DNA of 12,143 nt, from the NCBI GenBank assembly GCA_003170115.1, contig PMZS01000046.1, positions 1 through 12,143 on the forward strand. The letters run 5' to 3'. The notes under the pieces are model-generated. The model had not been told where the DNA came from and did not search any database. It saw nothing but the letters and a program-made list of their open reading frames with translations. A program made the position numbers and the translations under genes. The DNA is from Spirochaetaceae bacterium (lineage in GTDB: Bacteria; Spirochaetota; Spirochaetia; SZUA-6; Fen-1364). Each line of letters opens with the position of its first letter. Within the stretch, counting starts at the first letter, position 1. Shown in pieces: positions 5,284-12,143 of the stretch.

Positions 5284-7032
5284 ATGATCACAGTGACGGG
5301 AATCATCGGCGGGCTGACGGAACGGATCGGTGCGGATGCCGTCATCCCCCAAGTGACGCGGGACGATGTGCAGACCGCCTGGGTGAGCCCGGAAAAACTC
5401 CGTGACGCACTCCAGTGGCTGAAAAGCCCCCAGGGTGGCTCCTGCGCGATGCTCCTCGACCTGACGGCCATCGACGAGCGCACCCGCACCCACAGGGAAG
5501 ACCAGCCCCCCGCCGACTTCAGCATCGTGTATCACCTCTGCTCACTGGACAAGAACCAGGGCGTGCGGGTAAAGCTCGCCCTTCGCGGAGAAAAGCCTTC
5601 CGTGCGCACCGTGGCGGATCTCTGGCCCAACGCGGACTGGTACGAACGCGAGGTTTGGGACATGTTCGGCATCACCGTGGAGGGGCACCCGCACCTCAAG
5701 AGGATCCTCATGCCTCCCTGGTGGGAGGGACACCCTCTGAGGAAGGAGCACCCCGCGCGAGCGACGGAGATGGAGCCCTTCCACATGAGCTCCGAGGATG
5801 CGCAGCGCATGCTGGCCACGCTGGAGTTCAAGCCCGAGGAATGGGGCATGAAGAAGGAGAGCGGCGATCACCAGTACATGTTCGTCAACATCGGCCCCCA
5901 GCACCCGGCAACGCACGGCATCCTGCGCCTGACCGTCCAGCTCGACGGTGAAGAGATTATCGACCTCGTCCCCGAGATCGGCTTCCACCACCGGGGCGCC
6001 GAGAAGATGGGAGAGCGCCAGACCTGGCACACCTACATCCCCTACACCGACCGCATCGACTATCTCGGCGGCCTCCTGAACAATTTCCCCTACGTTCTCG
6101 CGGTGGAAAAGCTCGCCGGCATCCAGGTCCCCGAGCGAGCCCAGGTGATCCGCATCATGATGGCCGAGCTCTTCCGGATCATCAGTCATCTCGTCTACTG
6201 CGGGACTTTCAGCGCGGACACCGGCCAGATGTCGCCCGTGTTCTGGCTGTTCACCGACCGGGAGCGCGCCTTCGACATCGTGGAAGCCGTCACCGGCGGA
6301 CGGATGCATCCCGCCTGGTTCAGAATCGGCGGCGTCGCCCAGGACCTCCCGAACGGGTGGGAGGGCATGGTGCGGGAGTTCATCCCGTACATGCGCCGCC
6401 GCCTGAAGGACTACGACGACGCGGTTCTGAAGAACCGCATCTTCAAGGCGCGGACGATCGGCATCGGCACCATCAGCAGGGAGGAAGCCATCGCGTGGGG
6501 GGCGACCGGACCTTTCCTCCGGGCAACGGGCGTGGACTGGGACCTGCGCAAGAAGAAGCCCTACGGAGGGTACGACAGGTTCGCCTTCGATGTGCCCACC
6601 GCTGTCCACGGAGACAGTTACGATCGGCTTTTCGTGCATACGGAGGAGATCCGCCAGAGCCTGCGGATCATGGAGCAGTGCCTGAAGAACATGCCGGCTG
6701 GAGAGTACAAGGCCGACCACCCCCTTGCCACCCCGCCCCGCAAGGAGCGGACGATGCACGACATTGAGACCCTCATCACGCACTTCCTCGGCGTGAGCTG
6801 GGGCCCGGTGATCCCGCCGGGCGAGGCGTGCATGGTTGCCGAGGGTTCCAAGGGAAACCACATGTACTACCTTGTGAGCGACGGAGGCACGATGAGCTAC
6901 CGGACGCGGATCCGCACCCCCTCCTTCGCCCACACGCAGATCGTGCCCCTCCTGTGCAGGGGCATGACGATACCGGACCTGGTCGTGATCCTGGGAAGCA
7001 TCGACTACGTTCTGGCGGACATCGACCGATAG
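5284..7032 (+). CDS. nuoCD: NADH-quinone oxidoreductase fused subunit C/D
   Basis: Fusion of the 30-kDa (NuoC) and 49-kDa (NuoD) subunits of the connecting module; 582 residues against about 600 for E. coli NuoCD. The NuoC part is about 1-185, with the signature WYEREVWDMFGI at 119-130. A short linker leads to the NuoD part from about 195: GPQHPATHG at 204-212, HHRGAEKMGERQ at 235-246, YIPYTDRIDYLGG at 251-263, and the terminal GSIDYVLADIDR. Quinone-site residues known from Thermus Nqo4 are conserved by alignment: H207 (His38), Y260 (Tyr87) and D313 (Asp139). NuoD shares ancestry with NiFe-hydrogenase large subunits but lacks metal ligands, as expected. A purine-rich run (AG repeats) ends 2 bases before the ATG and serves as a poorly spaced ribosome binding site. 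The stop codon is 16 bp before nuoE. Confidence 0.97.
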   Translation: MITVTGIIGGLTERIGADAVIPQVTRDDVQTAWVSPEKLRDALQWLKSPQGGSCAMLLDLTAIDERTRTHREDQPPADFSIVYHLCSLDKNQGVRVKLALRGEKPSVRTVADLWPNADWYEREVWDMFGITVEGHPHLKRILMPPWWEGHPLRKEHPARATEMEPFHMSSEDAQRMLATLEFKPEEWGMKKESGDHQYMFVNIGPQHPATHGILRLTVQLDGEEIIDLVPEIGFHHRGAEKMGERQTWHTYIPYTDRIDYLGGLLNNFPYVLAVEKLAGIQVPERAQVIRIMMAELFRIISHLVYCGTFSADTGQMSPVFWLFTDRERAFDIVEAVTGGRMHPAWFRIGGVAQDLPNGWEGMVREFIPYMRRRLKDYDDAVLKNRIFKARTIGIGTISREEAIAWGATGPFLRATGVDWDLRKKKPYGGYDRFAFDVPTAVHGDSYDRLFVHTEEIRQSLRIMEQCLKNMPAGEYKADHPLATPPRKERTMHDIETLITHFLGVSWGPVIPPGEACMVAEGSKGNHMYYLVSDGGTMSYRTRIRTPSFAHTQIVPLLCRGMTIPDLVVILGSIDYVLADIDR

Positions 7033-7048
7033 GGAGGGACGGGGGGAC

Positions 7049-7543
7049 ATGCTGAGTGAGCGGGAAAAGGAGCGGATCACGGAGGAGGCCCTGCTGCACG
7101 AGTACCCAAGGGCAGCCGTCTCCGAGGCGCTGCTCATTGTGCAGGAGAGCCGCGGCTGGGTCCCCGACGAAGCGATCGTCGAAGTGGCGGGTCTCCTCGG
7201 CATGAGCACCGAAGAAGTGGAGGCTGTCGCCACCTTCTACGAGCTCATTTTCCGCAAACCCGTGGGCAGGCATGTCATCCTGGTCTGCGACAGCGTGAGC
7301 TGCTGGATCACGGGCGAGGAAGCGATCCTTTCCCACCTCCAGCGGAGGCTGGGGATCGGGCTGGGCGGCACCACGCCGGATGGCGAGTTCACCCTCCTGC
7401 CCGCAGGCTGCCTCGGCGCGTGCGACGCGGGGCCCGCGATGATGATCGACGGAAAACTGTATGACACCCTCACGCCCGAACGGGCGGACGGGATACTCGC
7501 GGAATACGGGATGGGAGCAGATGCTCAAACCTCTCACGGCTGA
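7049..7543 (+). CDS. nuoE: NADH-quinone oxidoreductase subunit E
   Basis: Thioredoxin-fold [2Fe-2S] subunit (24-kDa homologue) of the NADH dehydrogenase arm, carrying cluster N1a; 164 residues, a normal length. The four ligands follow the CX4C...CX3C pattern: C80 and C85 in VCDSVSCWITG, C121 and C125 in LPAGCLGACDAGP. The N-terminal helical part (residues 5-65) contains the usual ALLIVQESRGWVPDEAI segment. AGGGAGG (7031-7037) and a G-run (7041-7046) precede the ATG. The 3' end overlaps the nuoF start by 23 bp in another frame, so translation of the two is probably coupled. NuoE and NuoF together with the N-terminal part of NuoG form the NADH-oxidising module. Confidence 0.96.
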   Translation: MLSEREKERITEEALLHEYPRAAVSEALLIVQESRGWVPDEAIVEVAGLLGMSTEEVEAVATFYELIFRKPVGRHVILVCDSVSCWITGEEAILSHLQRRLGIGLGGTTPDGEFTLLPAGCLGACDAGPAMMIDGKLYDTLTPERADGILAEYGMGADAQTSHG

Positions 7544-8813
7544 TATTCGCCCCGATCGCGCGGCTCTCCCCCTCGCCGCCTATGAGTCGGCCGGCGGCTA
7601 CCAGGGCCTGCGGAAGGCCATCGCGCAGACCCCCTTCCAGGTCCAGCAGGCGGTGACCGCATCGGGGCTCCGCGGCAGGGGCGGCGCGGGCTTCCCCACG
7701 GGAATGAAGTGGAGCTTCGTGCCCCTGTCGGGCGGCTCGGCCGGCGGTGCGGGGGCCGACTCCAGCGGTCACCGCTACCTCATCGTGAACGCCGACGAGA
7801 AGGAGCCGGGCACCATGAAGGACCGCTGGCTCATGGAGGGAAACCCCCACCAGCTCCTCGAAGGCGCTCTCATTGCCGCCTGGGCGGTCCAGGCCGACAT
7901 CGCCTACATATTTCTGCGAAGGGAATACACACGCTGCGCGGAGAGCCTCACGCGTGCCATCGCCGAAGCGCAGAAGGCCGGGTACGTCGGGGAACGGGTG
8001 CTCGGGTCCGAATGGAACATCGCCCTTCGGATGCACATGAGCGCGGGTCGATACATGTGCGGGGAGGAAAGCGGGCTTCTCAATGCGCTTGAAGGACGGC
8101 GCGCCACGCCGCGGAACAAGCCGCCCTTCCCCCAGGTGAGCGGTCTCTGGGGCCGGCCGACGGTCGTGAACAATGTGGAAACGCTCTGCAATGTGCCTCA
8201 CATCCTCCGGGAGGGCGCCGAGTGGTACAAAGCCCTGAGCCCCGGTTCGGATCCCGGCACGAAGATCTACGGGGTGAGCGGGAAGCTCAATCGGCCCGGG
8301 CTCTGGGAGCTGCCCATGGGGACCACCGCCCGGCAGTTGATTGACCTTGCCGGCGGAATGCGTGACGGTCTGCGCCTCCGCGGGCTTCTGCCGGGGGGTG
8401 CGTCGACCGATTTTCTTTCCGCCGAACAGCTCGATGTGAAGCTGGATTTCGACTCCGTGGCCAGGGCGGGGAGCAGGCTCGGCACCGGAACGATGATCGT
8501 TCTGGACGACCATACCTGTCCGGTCGGCATGGTGTTGAGCCTGGAAAAATTCTTCGCCCGTGAGTCCTGCGGATTCTGCACGCCATGCAGAGAAGGGCTG
8601 CCGTGGGTGGCCCGCACGCTGGAGGCCCTGGAGCAGGGAAAAGGCGAGTCGTCAGACCTCGACATCCTCCAGCAGCACGTCGGCCTGCTCGCGCCGGGCC
8701 GAACCTTCTGCGCGCTGGCCCCCGGCGCGGTGGAACCCCTCGGAAGCGCCCTGAGGCTCTTCAGGGAGGACTTCGAGGCGCACGTGCATCAGAAGAGGTG
8801 CCCCTGGAAATGA
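7521..8813 (+). CDS. nuoF: NADH-quinone oxidoreductase subunit F
   Basis: The 51-kDa homologue, which binds NADH and FMN and holds cluster N3; 430 residues. The FMN/NADH region has GLRGRGGAGFPTGMKW at 49-64 and NADEKEPGTMKDRW at 90-103; MCGEESGLLNALEGRR (179-194) and NNVETLCNVP (217-226) follow. N3 ligands are C350, C353 and C356 in SCGFCTPC, and C397 in RTFCALAPG. Residues 68-84 form a Gly/Ser/Ala-rich loop about 9 residues longer than in E. coli. The C-terminus is shorter than in E. coli. The start is ATG at 7521: the open frame extends upstream to 7461, but family similarity and a GGGAG (7513-7517) support 7521. It overlaps nuoE by 23 bp and nuoG by 4 bp (ATGA). Confidence 0.96.
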   Translation: MLKPLTADIRPDRAALPLAAYESAGGYQGLRKAIAQTPFQVQQAVTASGLRGRGGAGFPTGMKWSFVPLSGGSAGGAGADSSGHRYLIVNADEKEPGTMKDRWLMEGNPHQLLEGALIAAWAVQADIAYIFLRREYTRCAESLTRAIAEAQKAGYVGERVLGSEWNIALRMHMSAGRYMCGEESGLLNALEGRRATPRNKPPFPQVSGLWGRPTVVNNVETLCNVPHILREGAEWYKALSPGSDPGTKIYGVSGKLNRPGLWELPMGTTARQLIDLAGGMRDGLRLRGLLPGGASTDFLSAEQLDVKLDFDSVARAGSRLGTGTMIVLDDHTCPVGMVLSLEKFFARESCGFCTPCREGLPWVARTLEALEQGKGESSDLDILQQHVGLLAPGRTFCALAPGAVEPLGSALRLFREDFEAHVHQKRCPWK

Positions 8814-11590
8814 AGACCTTCACCCCGGCGACCGCGCGAGCGGGCGCTATTCATCTTACCATAGACGGCCGTCGTTACGACGTGGACGCGGAGGGGAAAA
8901 ACCTCCTGCACGTCTGCCTCTCTCTCGGCTTGAATCTCCCCTACTTCTGCTGGCACCCGGCCCTGCATTCGGTGGGGGCCTGCCGGCAGTGCGCTGTAAA
9001 GCTGTTCAAGGACGAGACGGACACGAAGGGCCGCATCATCATGTCCTGCATGACCCCGGTGACCGACGGGATGCGGCTGTCCATAGAGGACCCCGAGGCG
9101 CGGATGTTCCGGGGCCAGGTGACGGAATGGCTCATGGTGAACCATCCCCACGACTGCCCGATCTGCGACGAAGGCGGAGAGTGCCATCTTCAAGATATGG
9201 TCGTCATGACCGGCCATGCCTACCGACGCTACCGTTTCACGAAACGCACGCATCGCAATCAGGATCTCGGGCCCTTCATCAATCACGAGATGAACCGCTG
9301 CATCCAATGCTACCGCTGCATCCGCTTTTACAGGGACTACGCGGGCGGCACGGACCTGGAGGCGATGGGCGCGCACGATGACGTGTATTTCGGCCGGCAG
9401 ACCGACGGGACGCTGGAGAACGAGTTCAGCGGGAACCTCGTGGAGGTCTGTCCCACGGGCGTGTTCACCGATAAGACGCTGAAGATGCACTACGCGCGGA
9501 AGTGGGACCTGCAGACAGCCCCGTCGCTGTGCGTGCACTGCGCGGTGGGATGCAACACGATTCCCGGCGAGCGCTACGGGGCACTCCGGCGGGTGCGCAC
9601 CCGGTACAACGGCGAGGTGAACGGCTACTTCCTCTGCGACCGGGGCCGCTATGGCTACGAGTTTGTCAACGGCGGACGCAGGCTCCGCCAGCCCCTTGTG
9701 CGCACGGGGGACTCCCTGCAGCCCGCTGCTGCCGCGGACGCGGTCTCCCGGGTGGGCGCCGCGGTCTCACGTGCGACGGGCTCGGGTGCCTCGGCGATCG
9801 GCATCGGCTCCCCCCGGGCATCGCTTGAAACCAACTACGCGCTTCGCAGTCTTGTGGGTCCCGCGAACTTCTATCTCGGCGTGTCGGACCGTCACCTTGC
9901 GATTCTCCGGCTGATGACGCGGGTGCTGAGGGAAGGCCCCGCGCCGATTGCGTCGGTGCGGCACGCCGCCAGGTCCGACGCGGTCCTCGTACTCGGTGAG
10001 GATGTGTGGAACACGGCACCGATCCTTGCGCTGAACCTCCGGCAGGCCTCGTCCAACGCCCCGGCTGCGGCGGCCATGAAGCAGAAAAAGCTGAACGCCT
10101 GGGACGATGCGGCGGTCCGCGGGGCCATCCGTCATGAGAAGGGACCGTTCTTCATCGCCTCCGTGGAGGCGACAAGGCTGGACGAGGTGGCACGCGAGTG
10201 CCACAGGCTGTCCCCCTCCGACATTGCCGCGCTCGGTTTCGCGACCGCTCATGAAATTGATGCTTCGGCCCCTGCGCCGGCAGGGCTGTCGGAGCCAATC
10301 CAGGCGGCCGCACAGCGGATTGCCGCGGCACTGAAGGCGGCGGAACACCCACTGGTGGTAAGCGGCGCAGGGCTCGCCGCGCCGGAAGTGATCCAGGCCG
10401 CGGCGAACGTCGCCCGAGCCCTGAAGAAGGCAGGGCGGGACGCGCGAATCGGCCTCGTCTTCCCGGAAGCGAACAGCTTCGGCGCGAGCCTTCTTGCGGC
10501 GGGCGGGCTGGATGATGCCGGCCGCGTGCTCGCCGCGCACGGGGGTCGGGTGCTTCTGGTCGCGGAAAACGACCTGTTCCGGCAGATGGCGCCGGAGAGC
10601 GCCCGGTCGCTTCTCGCCTCCGCGGGACACGTGGTGGCAGTGGACCATACCACCCAGGCGACGACCGAGGCCGCGGAGATAGTGCTTCCCTCCTGTACAT
10701 ACGCCGAATCATCAGGGAGCATGGTGTCCAGCGAAGGCCGCGCGCAGCGCTATTTCTCCGTGTTTCCCCCGTTGGAGCCCGCGCAGAGCGCATGGCGCTG
10801 GTTTGATGAGATCGCCGTCCGAGCGGGAAAAAAAGCTGCCGCATGGAAGGGCCTGGACGAGGTCATCCGTGCGATGACCCAGGAGTTTCCCGAGCTGCGC
10901 GGCGTCCGGGACGCAGCCCCCGGTGCGGACTACCGGCTGAACGGCAGCCGGGTCCCGCGCAAATCGATCCGTGAAAGCGGCCGCACCGCCGTGACCGCCA
11001 ACGTGAGCCTTCACGAGCCGCCCCCGGCAAGGGACCCTGATTCTCCCCTCGCCTATACCATGGAAGGGGCATCCATCGGCGCGCCCGCGAGCTTGAATGC
11101 GCGCTTCTGGTCGCCGGGCTGGAACTCCGATCAAAGCGTGAGCAAGTTCCAGGTGGAAGTAAGCGGCCAGCTCATCGGGGGCGACCCGGGTGTCAGGCTG
11201 TTCGAACCGCCCGCGCAGGAGGCGGGCATGTACTTCCCTCCCTCCCCCGCGGATCAGCCTGCCCGGGACGGCATGCTCATGCTCGTGCCCCGATACCACG
11301 TTTTCGGTTCCGAAGAGCTTTCCTCCCTCGCTCCGGGGATCGCGTCCCGAACGTCCCCGTCATCCATTTCGCTCTCGCGGGCAGAGTGCGAGAAGCGGGG
11401 ACTGCGGGAGGGGGACAGGGCGCGCGTCACCGTGGACGGCGCGGAGGCAACCGAAATGGCGGTTCTCATAAGGGAGATGCCGGAAGGGACCGCGTCAATT
11501 GCACCCGGCGTGCCCGGCACGCCTGTACTTCCCCTGCCGGCCTGGGCGGGTGTTACTCTGGCCTCCGTTGCGGCCGAGGCGGAGCGATGA
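8810..11590 (+). CDS. nuoG: NADH-quinone oxidoreductase subunit G
   Basis: The 75-kDa homologue, 926 residues (E. coli about 908). The N-terminal ferredoxin-like part holds N1b (C47, C58, C61, C80); next come N5 with its histidine ligand (H112, C116, C119, C125) and N4 (C164, C167, C170, C214). The extra cluster N7, found only in some bacterial lineages, has all four ligands: C241, C244, C248 and C276. After about residue 300 the chain follows the molybdopterin-oxidoreductase fold that NuoG retains without a working Mo site, ending in a molybdopterin-dinucleotide-binding-like domain. Similarity to E. coli is high through the first 290 residues and looser afterwards, with many Ala/Gly-rich stretches. 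The start is ATG at 8810, overlapping the nuoF stop as ATGA; the open frame continues upstream to 8585 but that part lies inside nuoF. It ends as ATGA with nuoH. Confidence 0.96.
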   Translation: MKTFTPATARAGAIHLTIDGRRYDVDAEGKNLLHVCLSLGLNLPYFCWHPALHSVGACRQCAVKLFKDETDTKGRIIMSCMTPVTDGMRLSIEDPEARMFRGQVTEWLMVNHPHDCPICDEGGECHLQDMVVMTGHAYRRYRFTKRTHRNQDLGPFINHEMNRCIQCYRCIRFYRDYAGGTDLEAMGAHDDVYFGRQTDGTLENEFSGNLVEVCPTGVFTDKTLKMHYARKWDLQTAPSLCVHCAVGCNTIPGERYGALRRVRTRYNGEVNGYFLCDRGRYGYEFVNGGRRLRQPLVRTGDSLQPAAAADAVSRVGAAVSRATGSGASAIGIGSPRASLETNYALRSLVGPANFYLGVSDRHLAILRLMTRVLREGPAPIASVRHAARSDAVLVLGEDVWNTAPILALNLRQASSNAPAAAAMKQKKLNAWDDAAVRGAIRHEKGPFFIASVEATRLDEVARECHRLSPSDIAALGFATAHEIDASAPAPAGLSEPIQAAAQRIAAALKAAEHPLVVSGAGLAAPEVIQAAANVARALKKAGRDARIGLVFPEANSFGASLLAAGGLDDAGRVLAAHGGRVLLVAENDLFRQMAPESARSLLASAGHVVAVDHTTQATTEAAEIVLPSCTYAESSGSMVSSEGRAQRYFSVFPPLEPAQSAWRWFDEIAVRAGKKAAAWKGLDEVIRAMTQEFPELRGVRDAAPGADYRLNGSRVPRKSIRESGRTAVTANVSLHEPPPARDPDSPLAYTMEGASIGAPASLNARFWSPGWNSDQSVSKFQVEVSGQLIGGDPGVRLFEPPAQEAGMYFPPSPADQPARDGMLMLVPRYHVFGSEELSSLAPGIASRTSPSSISLSRAECEKRGLREGDRARVTVDGAEATEMAVLIREMPEGTASIAPGVPGTPVLPLPAWAGVTLASVAAEAER

Positions 11591-12143
11591 GCGGCGTGGC
11601 CCTTGGAATAGTCGTCATTGTCGGGGTCCTGCTGGGCGTTCTCCTTTTCGCGGCGGGAATCATCTTTGTCGAACGGCGTCTTCTTGGCGTGTTCCAGGAG
11701 CGGTACGGTCCCAACCGGGCGGGGCCCTTCGGCGTCCTGCAGGTCGTGGCCGACATGCTGAAGATCTTCACCAAGGAAAACTGGATCGCGCCGTTCGCCG
11801 ACAAGGCGATTTTCGTGATTGCTCCCGCAATCATCATGATCACGACCCTCGCATCCTTCGCCGTGATCCCCCTCGCCCCGGCCATCCTCGTCTCGGACCT
11901 CGACATCGGCCTGCTCTATTTTCTCGCAATGTCCTCCTTCGCCGTGTACAGCGTCGCGCTGGCCGGCTGGGCTTCCAACAGCAAGTTCTCCCTGCTGGGA
12001 AGCGTCCGCGCCGTGGGACAGATGGTGAGCTACGAGGTCTTCATGGGCCTGTCCCTCATGGGGGTGGTGCTGATGGCGGGCTCGTTCAGCATGAGGGATA
12101 TCGTCGAGGCTCAGCGGGGAATGTGGTTCGTCGTCCCCCAGTT
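11587..12143 (+). CDS. nuoH: NADH-quinone oxidoreductase subunit H, 5' part
   Basis: Membrane subunit (ND1 homologue) that with NuoB and NuoCD forms the quinone-binding chamber and its link to the proton channels. The first 185 residues are present out of about 325 expected; the rest lies beyond the right edge. TM1 is at about 5-27, followed by FVERRLLGVFQERYGPNRAG (27-46), the conserved loop near the quinone entrance, and then VADMLKIFTKENW. Hydrophobic segments follow at about 74-97, 107-128 and 150-166. GSVRAVGQMVSYEVFMGLSL (138-157) includes E150, a conserved acidic residue of the E-channel region. The start ATG overlaps the nuoG stop by 4 bp. Gene order predicts nuoI to nuoN downstream. 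Confidence 0.95.
   Translation, partial: MSGVALGIVVIVGVLLGVLLFAAGIIFVERRLLGVFQERYGPNRAGPFGVLQVVADMLKIFTKENWIAPFADKAIFVIAPAIIMITTLASFAVIPLAPAILVSDLDIGLLYFLAMSSFAVYSVALAGWASNSKFSLLGSVRAVGQMVSYEVFMGLSLMGVVLMAGSFSMRDIVEAQRGMWFVVPQ

Noticed and set aside
5542..7233. A 563-codon minus-strand open frame opposite nuoCD.
   Set aside because: Its length comes from the scarcity of stop codons in GC-rich DNA; the sense strand encodes a fully conserved NuoCD.
7461..7520. Upstream extension of nuoF by 20 codons.
   Set aside because: The extra residues lie inside nuoE in another frame and are unlike NuoF N-termini; ATG at 7521 has a Shine-Dalgarno-like GGGAG upstream.
8585..8809. Upstream extension of nuoG by 75 codons.
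   Set aside because: It overlaps the cluster-binding end of nuoF. The ATGA overlap at 8810 gives a NuoG of normal length starting just before the [2Fe-2S] domain.
9767..10844. Minus-strand open frames opposite the C-terminal half of nuoG.
   Set aside because: No domain is recognisable, and the sense frame continues as NuoG with similarity to known family members beyond this point.
1..12143. CRISPR arrays, tRNA or rRNA genes, insertion sequences, prophage or defence genes.
   Set aside because: No regularly spaced repeats, no transposase or integrase-like products, no terminal inverted repeats and no RNA gene signatures were seen on either strand.

Overview
This window carries the first eight genes of a proton-pumping NADH:quinone oxidoreductase (respiratory complex I) operon, nuoA-B-CD-E-F-G-H, running off the right edge inside nuoH. 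Two quinone-biosynthesis genes precede it: a UbiE/MenG-type C-methyltransferase and a polyprenyl diphosphate synthase. To the left, on the opposite strand, is a large soluble hybrid sensor histidine kinase, and at the left edge is the tail of an HxlR-type regulator. No tRNA, rRNA, CRISPR array, insertion sequence or phage gene is visible. Coding density is very high and base composition is strongly GC-rich throughout, with no obvious compositional break.

Organism: a high-GC, respiring Gram-negative-type bacterium. The Nuo proteins belong to the E. coli-like branch. NuoC and NuoD are fused, NuoG carries the extra N7 iron-sulfur ligands, and long stretches of NuoB, NuoCD, NuoG and NuoH follow the E. 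coli pattern as I remember it. The quinone genes beside nuo, the GC-rich codon use and the style of the histidine kinase do not look enterobacterial. I cannot name a phylum; acidobacterial, NC10/Rokubacteria-like or deltaproteobacterial lineages are guesses. The methyltransferase-prenyl synthase pair recalls menG-hepT of the Bacillus gerC operon and mildly favours menaquinone, but ubiquinone cannot be excluded.

Layout: (1) 2-154, end of the HxlR regulator, convergent with the kinase and separated from it by 7 bp. (2) 162-2387, minus strand, GAF-GAF-HisKA-HATPase-REC kinase. (3) About 2388-2531, a divergent control region with a sigma70-type promoter facing each way and two perfect palindromes. 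(4) 2532-4148, ubiE/menG and the prenyl synthase, directly abutting. (5) 4145-4203, a consensus-like promoter for nuo whose -35 box contains the prenyl synthase stop codon. (6) 4204-12143, nuoA to nuoH, mostly overlapping genes; the one sizeable gap, between nuoB and nuoCD, holds three tandem GC-rich hairpins.

How it works together: the prenyl synthase makes the quinone side chain, the methyltransferase finishes the quinone head group, and Nuo reduces that quinone with NADH electrons (NuoEFG the NADH arm, NuoB/CD the quinone-reducing connection, NuoA/H the membrane base). The kinase has no partner regulator here, and any control of the quinone or nuo genes by it is speculation. Most of the window is ordinary housekeeping. 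The points worth a second look are the internal loss in the prenyl synthase, a substituted conserved glutamate in NuoA, and the regulatory architecture. I see no evidence for a previously undescribed system.
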